From: Symsagittifera roscoffensis
Lineage: Eukaryota > Xenacoelomorpha > Acoela > Convolutidae
Reading direction: 5' to 3'
NCBI RefSeq assembly: GCF_963678635.1
Contig: NC_087070.1
Span: 30,532,390-30,596,389, forward strand
DNA: 64,000 bases
The position numbers and the translations under genes are program-made. Positions within the stretch are counted from its first letter, which is position 1, and each line of letters opens with the position of its first letter. The notes under the pieces were generated by a model. It was not told where the DNA came from. It did not search any database and saw only the letters and a list, made by a program, of their open reading frames with translations. This document shows, piece by piece, positions 11,400-23,100 of this stretch.

Positions 11400-13000
11400 T
11401 TTAAGAGCGATCATTGAGCACAACGTTCACGAATCAATCACAGCGAGATGAACTCGATTCAACTTCAAGGCCTGACAGTTTGACCAAAGTTTCGCGTTTA
11501 CAGGTTCATTTCAGTCTGAAACCAATCAATTAGAAACAGCAACTTTATGCTTAGAAAAGTTAACTTAAGCAATCCGATTCGACTATTGAAATAACTTCAT
11601 TTAGATTTCAATGTTTCAATGCTTTATTTAGATTTCAACATAACTTTTCGTGAACCGATTCATCTATGAGACAACTTGAAACATTGCATTGTCTCATAGC
11701 TTGACTAGTTAGCTCAGGACAACATAAAACTTTAGCAAACCGAATTAGTCTAAAAAACTTGAAATATTTCAAAGTTTAAGGCTTGAATAGTTTGCTTAGA
11801 AAAACCTAAAGCTTTTCGCAAACCGAATCAGTCAATGGAATAATTTGAAATTCTTCATATATTCATAGCTTGCTTAGAAAAATTTTAACTTTTCGCAAAC
11901 AGAATCAGTCTATGAAAAGTATTGATTTCACAGTTTCATACTTTGCTTAACATGTTTAGAAAACTTTCTAATTTTTATATTCAGTTCAGTCTATGAAATA
12001 ACTTGAAAAATTCCGATTTAGAAATTTCAACATTTGAATAGCTAGCTTAGAAAAACTTCAAAATTTCGTGAAACCATTCGTTTTGGAGACAACTTGAAAT
12101 ATTTCAAAGTTTCAAGGCTTGAATAGCTTGCTCGGAAAAACTTATTTGCAAACCGAATCAAACTATAAAAAATTTGAATTTTTGAACCGTTTCAAGGTAT
12201 GAAAAAACTTGAAATAATTCGAAGTTTTGTAGCTTGAATAGCTTGCTTGGAAAAACTTGAACTTTTTGCCCAAAGAATTTGTCTACGAAAAAACTTGAAA
12301 TGTTTCAAAGCTTCGAGGCTTGAATAGCTTGCCTAAAAAAACTTTAATTTTTCGCGAACCGATTCGGTCTATGAAATAACATGAAATTTTTCAAAGATTA
12401 ATTGGTTGCCTTCCGATTCCCTTCTTGAAGTAAGTCAATTTCGAAATTTCATAGCTTGAATAACTTAGAAAGAAAAACCTGAACTTTTCTCGAATTGATT
12501 CGCTCCATGAAACATTTTGAATTATTTCTTAGAAAAACATAAACTTTTCGCGGACCGATTTGATTTATGAAGAAGCTTGAAATATTTCAAAATTTTATAG
12601 CTTGCATAAGAAAAACTAACTTTTTGCGAACCGAATCGTTTATAAAATAACTTAAATTATTTCAAAGTTTCATCTGTCGATTAGCTTCAATTGAAAAGTT
12701 TCGCGATCTGATTCTCTTGGTGAAATAACTTAAAATAAATCAAAGTTTCCTCTATTGATTAGCTTGCTTAGAAAATTTATTGTTTTTATCGCGGACGAAT
12801 TCGATCTATTGAATAACTTTCAAAATATTTCAAAGTTTCATAGCTTGAGTAGATTGCTTAGAAAAAATTTTCAATTTTATCTAGCCGAATCGGTCTGTGA
12901 AATTCATTTTTTCCTGTCCGATTTACGATATGGCTGAACTTGTTAAATTTTTGCGAGCCGACTGATCATTGGAGACACGCTTGCTAGTAGCTAGATTATT
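11400..13000. repeat. Degenerate satellite, period about 80-85 bp
   Basis: Sixteen or more diverged copies of a unit containing GCTTGAATAGCTTGCTTAG, AACTTTTCGCGAACCGATTC and TATGAAATAACTTGAAA. Copies of the AACCGATTC-like landmark occur near 11655, 11740, 11821, 11896, 12075, 12150, 12355, 12552, 12620 and 12880. It has no coding potential. Confidence 0.8.
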
Positions 13001-13064
13001 AATGCAACGAAGATTCTAAAGCTGAAGTTGAAAGTTTCAGTTGATTGAAAATGAAAAAAACTGC

Positions 13065-13110
13065 TCGTTATCAGGGCAATGCCTCAATTGTTCCGACTGC
13101 CGTGTAAGGT
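13065..13110 (-). mobile_element. End of a family II element, reverse orientation
   Basis: TTATCAGGGCAATGCCTCA followed by TGTTCCGAC is the reverse of the family II 3' end (GTCGGAACA followed by a TCAGG...CCTGA hairpin). The left end of this copy is not found. Confidence 0.5.
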
Positions 13111-13813
13111 TCAAGGAATAAGTCATTTGTTAAGCAAGAAAGATTTTTTGAAAATTTTTCCTCCGCACGCTATGTGGAATACAAATTGGCAATTAGTGTC
13201 TAGCAACATGTTAATAGCTGGTGAGGTTCCCCATGATGGAGGGACCAATTGTTGGAAATTTATTTACAGTTTTTTTCGTCTAATCAGAATTGAGAATTCA
13301 AATTCTCGAAGAAATCGCTAAAATTTCAATTTAGGCAAAAATATTCAGGCCATCGAAACTAAAACTGACCGATTGCAAAATAAATTTTAAATTTGTGTCA
13401 GATCTAAAACACATTGAAAAAAACTTCTTACAAAAGGTGCGGATATTATAAAATTGTAAAACTAAGTTTAAAAAATAATCGATTTCCGCACGAATTGTAC
13501 AGCTAACTTCTTGAAAATACTTTTTTGAAAGGAGTTTTTATACAATATGATAGACATGGATATTGTGAACTCAAAATTATAAAGGTATCTGTATATCTAT
13601 ACTAAATTTAAATGCTAGTGACAGCTATCTCCCATATTCAAGCTTAATAATTTTGCATGTTTAACGAAAGAATTTTTTCATGTTTAAGCTATATAGTGCA
13701 ATGCTGAATAATTAATGACTTTTCGGAAAACTAATTCAAAAATTTTCTTAAGCATTGCACTGTTTTCCGCAAAGTAATTAATCTTTTATTAAGTTTTTCG
13801 AGGCCAAACTAAG

Positions 13814-13835
13814 TCTGTCTGTCTGTCTGTCTGAA
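13814..13835. repeat. (GTCT)n microsatellite
   Basis: Five uninterrupted GTCT units immediately before the T-rich minisatellite. Confidence 0.9.
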
Positions 13836-13869
13836 TACCTGATTTTTTAATTAATTTGAATATGTCATT

Positions 13870-14445
13870 ATGTCTTCATTTTTCTATCTTTATTTTTTGT
13901 CTTTGTTTTTCTATTTTTTTTGTTCTATCTTTAGTTTTCTATCTTTATTTTTTTATCTTTCTTTTTCTATCTTTCTTTTTCTATCTTTATTTTTCTATCT
14001 TTCTTTTTCTATCTTTCTTTTTCTATCTTCTTTTTTCTATCTTCCTTTTTCTATCTTTCTTTTTCTATCTTTCTTTTTCTATCTTTCTTTTTCTATCTTT
14101 ATTTTTCTATCTTTATTTTTCTATCTTTATTTTTCTATCTTTATTTTTCTGTCTTTATTTTTCTATCTTTGTTTTTCAATCTTTGTTTTTCTATCTTTGT
14201 TTTTCTATCTTTATTTTTCTATCTTTCTTTTTCTATCTTTCTTTTTCTATCTTTCTTTTTCTATCTTTATTTTTCTATCTTTATTTTTCTATCTTTATTT
14301 TTCTGTCTTTATTTTTCTATCTTTGTTTTTCAATCTTTGTTTTTCTATCTTTGTTTTTCTATCTTTATTTTTCTATCTTTCTTTTTCTATCTTTCTTTTT
14401 CTATCTTTCTTTTTCTATCTTTCTCTTTCTATCTTTCTTTTCCGA
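13870..14445. repeat. 14-bp minisatellite CTATCTTTNTTTTT
   Basis: About 40 tandem units of CTATCTTT(C/A/G)TTTTT. All three plus frames stay open only because the unit lacks stops, so the 100-210-residue Phe/Leu/Ser-rich open frames here are not genes. Variant units carrying GTCTTT recur at 14151 and 14305, 154 bp (11 units) apart, showing a higher-order duplication. Confidence 0.95.
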
Positions 14446-14484
14446 TTTCCCAGTTTGATCTCAGTAGTTATTCCACTGAGTTTT

Positions 14485-15660
14485 AAAACAGCAGCCCAAT
14501 AGTGGGATGCTGTCACGGTTCACAAAGTGGTTGCGAATTCGGCCTCCAATTAAGAATGCTAAAATTTTTCAGAAAAGTCAAATAACAAAGTAATTTACAA
14601 AACTTGAAATTGCCAACCCTATAGTTAGGTGCTGTCAGAGTACTCTCAAGGATTGCGAATCTTGCCTCCAAATGAGACGACTCAAATCGTTGTAGTTTTC
14701 GAGATCGACATTTTCTGTGATTTTTCAAAAATTTTCCAGAGAATCTATCAATTTTTTTTAAATTTGAAATTCGGAACCTTGTAAATGGGGGTTACCAGAG
14801 TACTCTCAGGAGTTTGCGATCCTTGCCTCTAATTTTGATTCCTCAATTTTTTGTAGTTTTCGAGATATGACGTTTTTTGTGATTTTTCACAAAATTTTCA
14901 GAAAACTTGAGGATTTTTTTTTCAAATTTGAGAGTATAAATCCTATAGTTAGGGGCTATCAGAGTACTCTCAGGGTGTTGAGAACCTTGCTTCCAATTAT
15001 GACTGCACAAATTTTTGTAGTTTATGAGATATGACGTTTTTTGTGATTTTTTTCTAAAAAATCTCAAAAAAACTCATTCGTTTTTTTTCTTCAGTATTTG
15101 AAATTCCCAGCCTTGTAGTTGGGGGCTGTCAGAGTACTCTCATGGGTTGTGAACCTTGCCTCCAATTATGACTGCTCTAATCTTTAAAGTTTTCCAGATA
15201 TGACGTTTCAGTGATTTTGTCAAAGTTTTTCAGAAAACGAAATTTTTTTTTTTAAATTTGAAGTTCCTAGCCCTGTAGTTGGGTGATGTCTGGGTACTCT
15301 TAGGGGTTGCGAATCTTGCCTCCAAATATGATTGCTCAAATCCTTCTAGTTTTCGAGATATGAGGATTTTTTCTATGATTTTTCCAAAATTTTCAATTAA
15401 CTTACGCTTGAAAAATTTTCAAAATGTAAATATCCCAACCCTGTAATTGGGTGCTGCCAGGGTACTCCCAGAAGTTGTAAATCTTGCCTACAAATATGAC
15501 TACTCAAATATTTGTACTTTTCGAGAGTTGATTTTTTCGAAATGACGAAAAATAGGAATTTTATAAAATATCACATTACCAGCCAAATAATTGGGCGCTG
15601 TCAGAGTACACTAAAAGCCTGCAGATGTGGTTTCCAATGTATGCGGTTTTTCATGAGTTG
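14485..15660. repeat. Satellite, period about 155 bp, about 8 copies
   Basis: Each unit contains a phrase like GGTGCTGTCAGAGTACTCTC, then TTGCGAATCTTGCCTCCAA, then AGTTTTCGAGATATGACG. Landmarks lie near 14506, 14630, 14790, 14945, 15121, 15281, 15451 and 15594. Related blocks occur near 35.46-35.56 kb and 56.5-57.95 kb. Confidence 0.88.
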
Positions 15661-15827
15661 TCAAACATTCGAAGCACAGGAGGTGCGTTAAACGCTAGTT
15701 TCACTTAAGACCAGTTTTTGTAAATTTACGGGTTTTTGAGAGTTGTCAATATGGGTCAATGAACACGGCATAGTTTTCGTGCTACATATTAACGCGTAAG
15801 CGGCTTTTTATTGACGCGGCTATTTAA

Positions 15828-16301
15828 TGTTCCGACTTTTGAAGAGAACGAAATATAAATGATCGGTGTGGTTTTTTTAATCAATTTTCGCCGATCGAAA
15901 TAAAAGTTTTGGACAAAACTTTTTATACCCCATTGAAGATATCGACTTCCTGAGTTCAAATTTAAAAAAGATATTTCACCTCCGATCATTTTTGTAAAGT
16001 TCTGGTGGTTTGAAAATTGCCAAATTGGCCTTGTTCTGGACTAAATTGTGCGCGCTTTGAAGCATTTGTTCATATTGCTGAGAGCGTAACTCGCATTATT
16101 TATACGTGGCGGATTATCCCACACAACAAAATAGTTCCAAATTGAATTGAGGCTAGCTAATCCGATCGGTCGTATTAATTTTGTACGATGCAACATTTCA
16201 CACTTTGATATTGTCCAAAAATTATAGGTTTCAATATTTTTTCCCAAAAACTATTCGATATGAATTGTGGGACAGTCGGAACATTCAGGGCTTTGTCCTG
16301 A
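15828..16301 (+). mobile_element. Family II non-autonomous element, complete copy
   Basis: TGTTCCGAC at 15828-15836 pairs with GTCGGAACA at 16275-16283, then the same TTCAGGGCTTTGTCCTGAT tail as at 919-937. It shares GTTCCAAATTGAATTGAGGC with the 24.8 kb copy. It encodes nothing recognisable. Confidence 0.65.
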
Positions 16302-18014
16302 TATTGAGCAGTCTTGTTCCGCTAAGAGTTTCTTTCAAATTGACTCGAGCCTAGCTATTTTGTGTTATATATGAGTCGCTAGGTTTGAACTGAATGTGTA
16401 GCAAAAAGTAGACCAACCATAAAGTAGACGCGTCAAAAAGTAGACAAGTACTGCCTTAGCCAATCAGAATCGAACAAATATAGGAAATAAATAGTTACTT
16501 TTTATTCTTGCTTGCGTTTGTTTTTCTATCTCCATTCTGATTGGTCAATAGTTGTATTTGTCTGCTTTTTAACCGGTGTGAAATAAAGGTTGTCTACTAT
16601 TTGACCGCACATCCAAATGAGTTTAACATAGCGTGTGGCAAAAGATTTTCAAAAGAAATTCGAAATATTTAAAATTGATCATCGTTTCTTGAAACCATGT
16701 TTTTTTAAAAAAAATATTCCATAGATCTGAATGGGCCGTCGGAACAATCAGCAGGAGTTTGTTCATGATAGAATTCTACATTTTATTTCATTTTTTTGGC
16801 GTCAGAAACTTATTTTTCTCATGCTAATTATCAAAGAAGTTGATTTACAGAACTCAATCTGAGTTGATAATTTGGTGACTTTTAGAGCTCTTATTGAGTA
16901 TATTCAAAGCCCACATGTCAACCTGCTCCTGTTGTCCGAAAAACGACTTAAGTATATAAAAAATAACAAAAATTATGGGAAAAAGTTTTATATTTAAGAG
17001 ATCTGCCGTTGGTAACGGCGCAAATTGGATCTACTTAACAATTGCCCCCCCCCCCTTTGGTATCTACTTAAGAATTGCCAACCGTATTAATAAAAGCAGT
17101 AAGTTAGCACTGAGCTTTCTATTGAGAATTAGAATTTTGGTGCATTCTGATTGTTCAAAAATGCGTTATTTCAATCTACTTAACAATTGCCCCCCTTTCT
17201 TAAAAGGGGGGAGGGAAGGCAATTGTTAAGTAGATCCCGCAAATAATTTAACGAAAAAAAAATCAATGCAAATCATCGGCTGAAGTTCATTTTTAATTTT
17301 TTGACTGATTGAAACCCCACTCATTAGATTCAATTTGAATGCTAATCGATACGATAAACGCTTTGTTAGTAGCATCTTTACTGGATATTGTTTTGTATTA
17401 TTTACTGGATTATTTTTTTGAAGCATATTGTTTTTTCAAACTGAATATGTCAAATAAAGTAATGTTTGTATGAAATGTAGTACTTTCCTTATTTGGACAC
17501 TAATTTCTTTCCATTTTTCTTTAGATTAGCCAGTTATTAATTTAGCCGGCATAGTTTTTTCTATCAATTTAAGTTTATCAGCTAAAAACTATCTGCGCAA
17601 TAATATTTTTACTAGTCATATCTGTTTATTTTCATGTTCACTTGCCGTCTTTTGGAAAATGCCCCCTTTTGGAAGTTATTTGGAGAATATTCGAATATAT
17701 GTGTATTTTATTTATCAGCTTCCATACTTAGTTTTATCGTTTTACAGTTTTAGTAGAATTAACTCGGCCAGGAGTGTTAATTGTGAGTTGCTTAAAAGTG
17801 AGATACACTGTGGTTTTTTAATTCACTTAGTTTAATAATTATAAAAGCTATGAAGTGGTTAACTGACTTGAATCTGAAAAGTTGAATCTGAAATACAAGA
17901 ATTGTTCATAGCTATTCAAAAAAGATTTTTTATATCAACTACCTTGCTTTGAATTTGAAATTCTCACTGCCTGATAAGTGCAATTTAGCATATTGCTTTC
18001 TTTCCATATTTCAG
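16302..18014. other. GCC2 intron 1, right end
   Basis: Apart from the fold-back element and a GTCGGAACA tail fragment near 16737, no gene or clear repeat is seen up to the acceptor of exon 2. Confidence 0.5.
17027..17237. mobile_element. Fold-back element with 20-bp perfect terminal inverted repeats
   Basis: GGATCTACTTAACAATTGCC at 17027-17046 is repeated as its exact reverse complement at 17218-17237. An inner direct copy at 17174-17191 forms a hairpin with the right end, with CCCCCCTTT facing AAAGGGGGG. A degraded third copy lies at about 17061-17080. Size and structure fit a MITE. No target-site duplication is obvious. Confidence 0.75.
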
Positions 18015-18109
18015 ATTCAAAGGAGGGAGATGTGGCGACAGTGTTGTCTTCGGATGGGCACGCGGGGGTGCAAATCACTGGCAATGTGCAGCTACTCGCT
18101 CAGATTGAG
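18015..18109 (+). CDS. GCC2: GCC2 exon 2
   Basis: The acceptor is TTTCAG|AT and the donor GAG|GTGAGC. It enters in phase 1 (matching exon 1) and leaves in phase 0. It encodes DSKEGDVATVLSSDGHAG and then VQITGNVQLLAQIE, a Gly/Ser-containing linker leading into the coiled coil. It follows a 17.9 kb intron. Confidence 0.88.
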
Positions 18110-18398
18110 GTGAGCCACCCTCTAGTCAACAAAAAGTATAACTTAATCATTGAAGTTGTGTAACTATTCAGCTAGATACCACAATCTAGTAACCTCTTTC
18201 CTTGCTATGTACTGATGTTTTTGACGTCAAAGGGTTCACTAGGTGCTTGATTTGTGCAGTTCGTTACTTAGATGGTAGAAATGACATTATCACTAACTTC
18301 AAATAACGAAAAAAAACTGGAGATATGTTAGTTTCCAAATCTTGTTTGTTGGTGTCTTACAAATTAAATCTCTGCTTCAATTATCTGTTCTTTCTTAG

Positions 18399-18482
18399 CA
18401 AGTTGCTTCGGAGAAGGACAAGCTGGAGACTGAGCTTACCAACCTGCAATCCGAAATGGTGCAATTGAAACGCGAAAATGAC
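18399..18482 (+). CDS. GCC2: GCC2 exon 3
   Basis: It encodes 28 codons, QVASEKDKLETELTNLQSEM and then VQLKREND, a heptad-repeat coiled coil. The acceptor is TTCTTAG|CAA, the donor GAC|GTAAGT, and both ends are phase 0. Confidence 0.9.
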
Positions 18483-18639
18483 GTAAGTGCTTAAGAACGA
18501 GAGGATCTGTCTAGTAATTCAAACTGGTACAATATAGTGTGTGGTTTCGTTTTCGTTGAGTTCATTTACGTTTTTCCAGCTGTCTTGGCTATGTTATAGT
18601 TGAATTCCGTAAATTTGTTCTCGATCACCAGCTGATTTT

Positions 18640-19461
18640 TTTTTGGGGGGGGGGGGGCTGACGCCCCTTCTACTTAGGAATTCGACCCCCTGCCGATCCA
18701 AAGGGTACCCCCTTTGTACTATTTTTGAGATATCCATTTTTGGTGACGGACCCTAAACTTTTCGAAAGGCGCCAAAGTATACGAATTTTTGACAGGGGAG
18801 TGCGCGCTGAAAAACGCAATTTTTTGGTCAATATTTTCCAAAAGTGCCTTTTTTGCCTTTTCTCAAAATTCCCCTGCTCTCGATTATTGGTGTGCAGGTT
18901 TGACATAAGGGGAAGGGAGAAAAAGGAGCCCATTTTTTTTCAATTTGCAGACATTTATGCCAAGTTTATATATAGCCGGCGATTTTTAATGTGTATATCG
19001 TCAGTGAATTGTTGTATTTACCCTTGGACTCGTCGGAATTTTCGAGCGACGTTTTTTTGTGTAAAAAATGGATTTTTAAATTTTTTCCGCTACTTGTGTT
19101 TTCGCCGTGTTTATTTGGTTTTTGTTCCTGTCATTCCCGTACTGATCTAATTATTTAGTTATTTCGACTGTTTTTGAGTTTAGGGCAGCACCCTGCACTG
19201 CAATCCACAATCCGAGTTTGAAAATTTTGTGTTATTGTATTTGCTTATTATGATTTTTGTAACAACGAGAAATTAATTCATTTTCTTCTAAAACTGACAT
19301 GAAAAGTGATTTTTGAAACCTGGACTTAATTCTCGAACTATGAAGGAATTAATGCCTTCCTTTTTCAGTATTTTTCAACTTCTGTGGATTTGAAATTTTG
19401 TCAACGAATTAAAATAAGAAAAAACCGTTACAAGCAATTCTTCTATTTTTCTGCGTTTCAG
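18640..19461. other. GCC2 intron 3 with a dispersed repeat
   Basis: A G-run (about 18644-18657) is followed by a block containing GAGATATCCATTTTTGG, GACGGACCCTAAA and GGTCAATATTTTCCAAAA. It recurs in diverged form at about 41440-41570. Open frames across it are probably relics or chance; no domain is recognised. Confidence 0.5.
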
Positions 19462-19545
19462 AGTTTGAAACAGGAGTCTGAGTGTATGGCTATGCAGAAA
19501 AGCACTTTTATGGAAAGTATGCAACTCCTGGAGACAGACAAACAG
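19462..19545 (+). CDS. GCC2: GCC2 exon 4
   Basis: It encodes 28 codons beginning SLKQESECMAMQKSTFMESM, continuing the coiled coil in phase 0. The acceptor is GTTTCAG|AGT and the donor CAG|GTCAGC. Confidence 0.88.
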
Positions 19546-19801
19546 GTCAGCATCACATCGTTTTGATTAAGATTCACCTTTCATCCACGAGGGAAAGTAA
19601 CCATATACCAGCTGTTTAATCCATGGCGGAAGACCGTTATTGTAAACCTGGTTTAAGAACTAAATGCCGTTTTTGGTTTTGTTGAGATGAGAATGGATGG
19701 CTTACTTGCACTCTTAGTCCAACAAATTATCTCACAAATTCGGCATATTTAAAGCGTGTCTTGGCAAAATCACAATAATGGAATTGGAAGTGTACTTTTA
19801 G

Positions 19802-19915
19802 AATCTGTCCAAAGAGTTGCAGCTGATGACAGCTGCCAGGGACGATGCTTTGAAGCAGTTGCAAGGCAATGGCAAAAAGAACAAGAGGAAAGAAAACTCA
19901 CAGGCCAAAATCGAA
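19802..19915 (+). CDS. GCC2: GCC2 exon 5
   Basis: It encodes 38 codons, NLSKELQLMTAARDDALKQL and then a Lys/Asn-rich stretch QGNGKKNKRKENSQAKIE. The acceptor is CTTTTAG|AAT, the donor GAA|GTGAGT, phase 0 at both ends. The basic stretch is a local break in the coiled coil. Confidence 0.88.
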
Positions 19916-20148
19916 GTGAGTTTTTGACAATCTGACATCGAAGTCGAACTTAATTTTTTGTCATTTGAACGTTGTTTTCTTCGCGCGTTAAATTTGAGTT
20001 TCTTTTGACATATGCATGTAGAATAGCACGATTTAAAAGCTCTCAATCTAAACTTCTGCTGTTCTAAATTGTATAATAGCTCATTTAAGCTTTTTCGATT
20101 GCTGTGAATTATTTTTCGATTGCTGTGAAAAATTATTTTCTCATTCAG

Positions 20149-23100
20149 GAATGGGTAACTGAAAAGGACGGACTCATGCTAGAAATGAAGAAACTGAGCA
20201 AAGATCTCGAGTACGAAAAGTGTATCATGTTGGACGAAAAAGAAATGTGGGCTCAGCAGAAACTCCAGTACGAGTCGGAACTTAGGACACTTAAGGAGCA
20301 ATTGTCCTCTCTTGAACAGGAAAAACAGGAACTGAACAGCATTGTGGAGACTAATCAAAGTACTATTGAATCGCTTGAGCTAAAGGTTTTGACGGCTAAT
20401 GAAATATTGGATAAGCAAAAAGTTGAACTTGAGGAACTAAAAAATAGAAGTGAAAATGATATCAAAAACAAGAAGAGTATCGCTGCAGAAAATACAGATC
20501 AATTTTCTGAATCCGATGAAAAACAGTTTGACGTTTGCAGAGATGAAGACGAAAATTTGAAGCTTCAAATTATTGACCTCAAGCAACAGTTGACAACTTG
20601 TAACAGCGAAAGAGCCAAACTAAGCGAGGCTTTGAAGCTCACAAAGCAAGCAAAAGAAGAAACAAAGGCGATGTTAGAAAACGAGAAACAACTTTTGTCC
20701 GAGAGGAACTTCAACTTACAGGCTACCAATACGTACTTGACCTCTAAAGTGATGTCTATGAGTCGACAGCTGGAAAGTATTCCTGAGGAACAAAGGTCGA
20801 CACCTGAAGAGGAAATCTCAATCGATTCCATACCCAGTGAAGACAGTCCAGTTCCTGCTACTTCTAGCTCTAACTGCACCACACCTGTAAAGACAGAATC
20901 CCCTGCAGCGATGTCATCGTTATCTGCGACTCCGAACAACGAAAGCGTGGAAAGTAAATTAATATCAATCAATATTGTTCTAAGTCAGCTGGAAAAGGAA
21001 AAAGAGGGATTACTAAATGCATTGGAAACAGAAAAACTGCCTAGTTCGCCCATTGCCAATTCGGAAAACAACGCCGGAATCGAACCTGATTTGGTTGCGA
21101 GTTGTGACGTGGTAAGTTCGCCAATTCAACAAAACCAACAAGAAAACCAGCAACTATCGTCTCGAAGGGAAGAAGCGAGATCGTGTGAAAAATGTGATGA
21201 TTATTTGAGCATGGTGTCTGAATTACGCAATGAGAAGGAATGTCTGTCATCGGAAGTTGAGGAATTACGTAACCACGAGTCTGACTTGATCCAATCTCAG
21301 AGTTCCTTAGAGCAGCGGCTTGAGGCATTGACAACTGAGAAAGAAAACATTTATAGTGATGTTAAAGGACTGATCAAGGATGTTGATAAATACGTGAAAC
21401 AGAATGCTAAATTACAAGAGGAAAAAGACCATCTTTCAAAATCAGTCGAAGATTTGACGTCTAGCGCTGAGCTTGTGTCTGTTTTACAAGAAATTCTTAA
21501 AGCCGATAAGGTTCTGATAGCTGAAAAAGAAGAGCAAATATCGATATTAGAAGATCAAGTTTCGGTCTTACAAGACACTTGCAGCCAGTACAAATCTAAG
21601 CATACTGAAATGGAAGAAACTTTAACAGATTTTGATGAAAAGTTTTCAGCCATGGAAAAGAGCAGTTCTGAATTCCATGAAAAATCGCAAGAAGATAAAA
21701 ATGAAACAGTAACTTTAAATGAGCAATTAGAATTATGTAGAGAAGGTTTATTTAAAATTCAAGACGAGCTCGACTATGAAAAGGAGCTAAGTAGTGTACT
21801 CCGGGATAAACTTTCCTTCCAGAGCGAACAGCTTGAATCGATCAAAGTTGAAAACGAATCATTGTTTAAAGAGTTACAAGAAAGTAAATTGCAGAATAGT
21901 TCGCGTGCAGAAAATCAAAATCAGGGTGAAGAAGTTGAACCTATGGTTGTTCAAGATAGTGAACAAACTGTTACTTCCTCAGCGGAACCCGAGTCTCAGG
22001 AACAAAGAGACTCTTTTTCAGAACAGATTTCGCAATTGAGAGAACAAATCGGGGCGCTTGAAAATGAACTAACTGGTAAGAATTCTGAGTGCAATGATCA
22101 GAGAACTGAGTTGGAACATTTATCCCAGAGATTCAATTTCCAAGTCACGCAAAACTCAGAATTGCAATCGCAGATTGAAGCGTTGAGTTCAGAAATTCAC
22201 CAAATGAAAGACAATTTAGCAAGCACGGAGAAGTCTGAAAAAAGCGCTAATGAAATTGAAACATTGAAGAATTCTCTTTGTAAAAAAGAAGAAACAGTCC
22301 GTGAGCTTATTCAGACAAAAGATAAACTGAAAGAAGATATTTCCGCACTAAGAAGTGATCTTGAAAAGGTGTCGACTGAAAATGAATCGAACATTTCGAG
22401 TTTGGTGCATTGTAAGGAGCAAATTGAAGATTATGAAATAACCTGTCAAGAACTGAATGACCAAAATGCTGCGTTACAAGACGAATTGGCAAACAAAGTT
22501 CACCAGAGTTCATCACTAATGGAAACTATTGTGAACTTGGAATCGAGTCTTGCTGAGTTGGAATTGCAATATGAAAGGGTGCGTGATCAAAATACACAAC
22601 TGGAGGAAAAAATGACGGAAGTTTTGGATCAGACGGCGTCTGAAAAATCGAAAATATCAGAAGAGATAGACAGTTTGAGAGAAAGCTCGTACAGCCGGGA
22701 AAACAGTTTCTCCGAACTGAAAACCGAGTATAAAGACTGCTCTGAAAAAATTGAACAACTTACAGCTCAAGTTGATGCATTGCAAAACGAAAAGAATAAA
22801 TTATTGGACAAATTGGCAAGTAGCGGATCTGAAAGCTCACAAGAACTAGCGAAGAGCGAAAGCGAAATAGCAAATCTGCAAACGAGTGTCTCCGAACTTA
22901 AGGAGCAGAAAAGCAAAGTTTACGAAATGTACAAAGTGCTTGAAGTTCAAACCAGTGAAAAAGATCGCACTATTGAGGAGCTTCAGAACAAATCCATGGC
23001 ATTGGAAAACAGTCTTCAGGAACTGACTTGTCGAAATGAGACACTGCAGAAATCTGTCACGTGGTTTTCAGAAAATATCGAAGATTTTAAATCACAGCTT

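Noticed and set aside
13856-14502. Long Phe/Leu/Ser-rich open frames (100-210 codons) in two plus-strand frames
   Set aside because: They are translations of the 14-bp minisatellite, which lacks stops in all frames.
18670-19150. Overlapping open frames on both strands (87 and 141 codons) in GCC2 intron 3
   Set aside because: They cross a dispersed repeat also seen near 41.5 kb; no domain is recognised and no matching splice phase.
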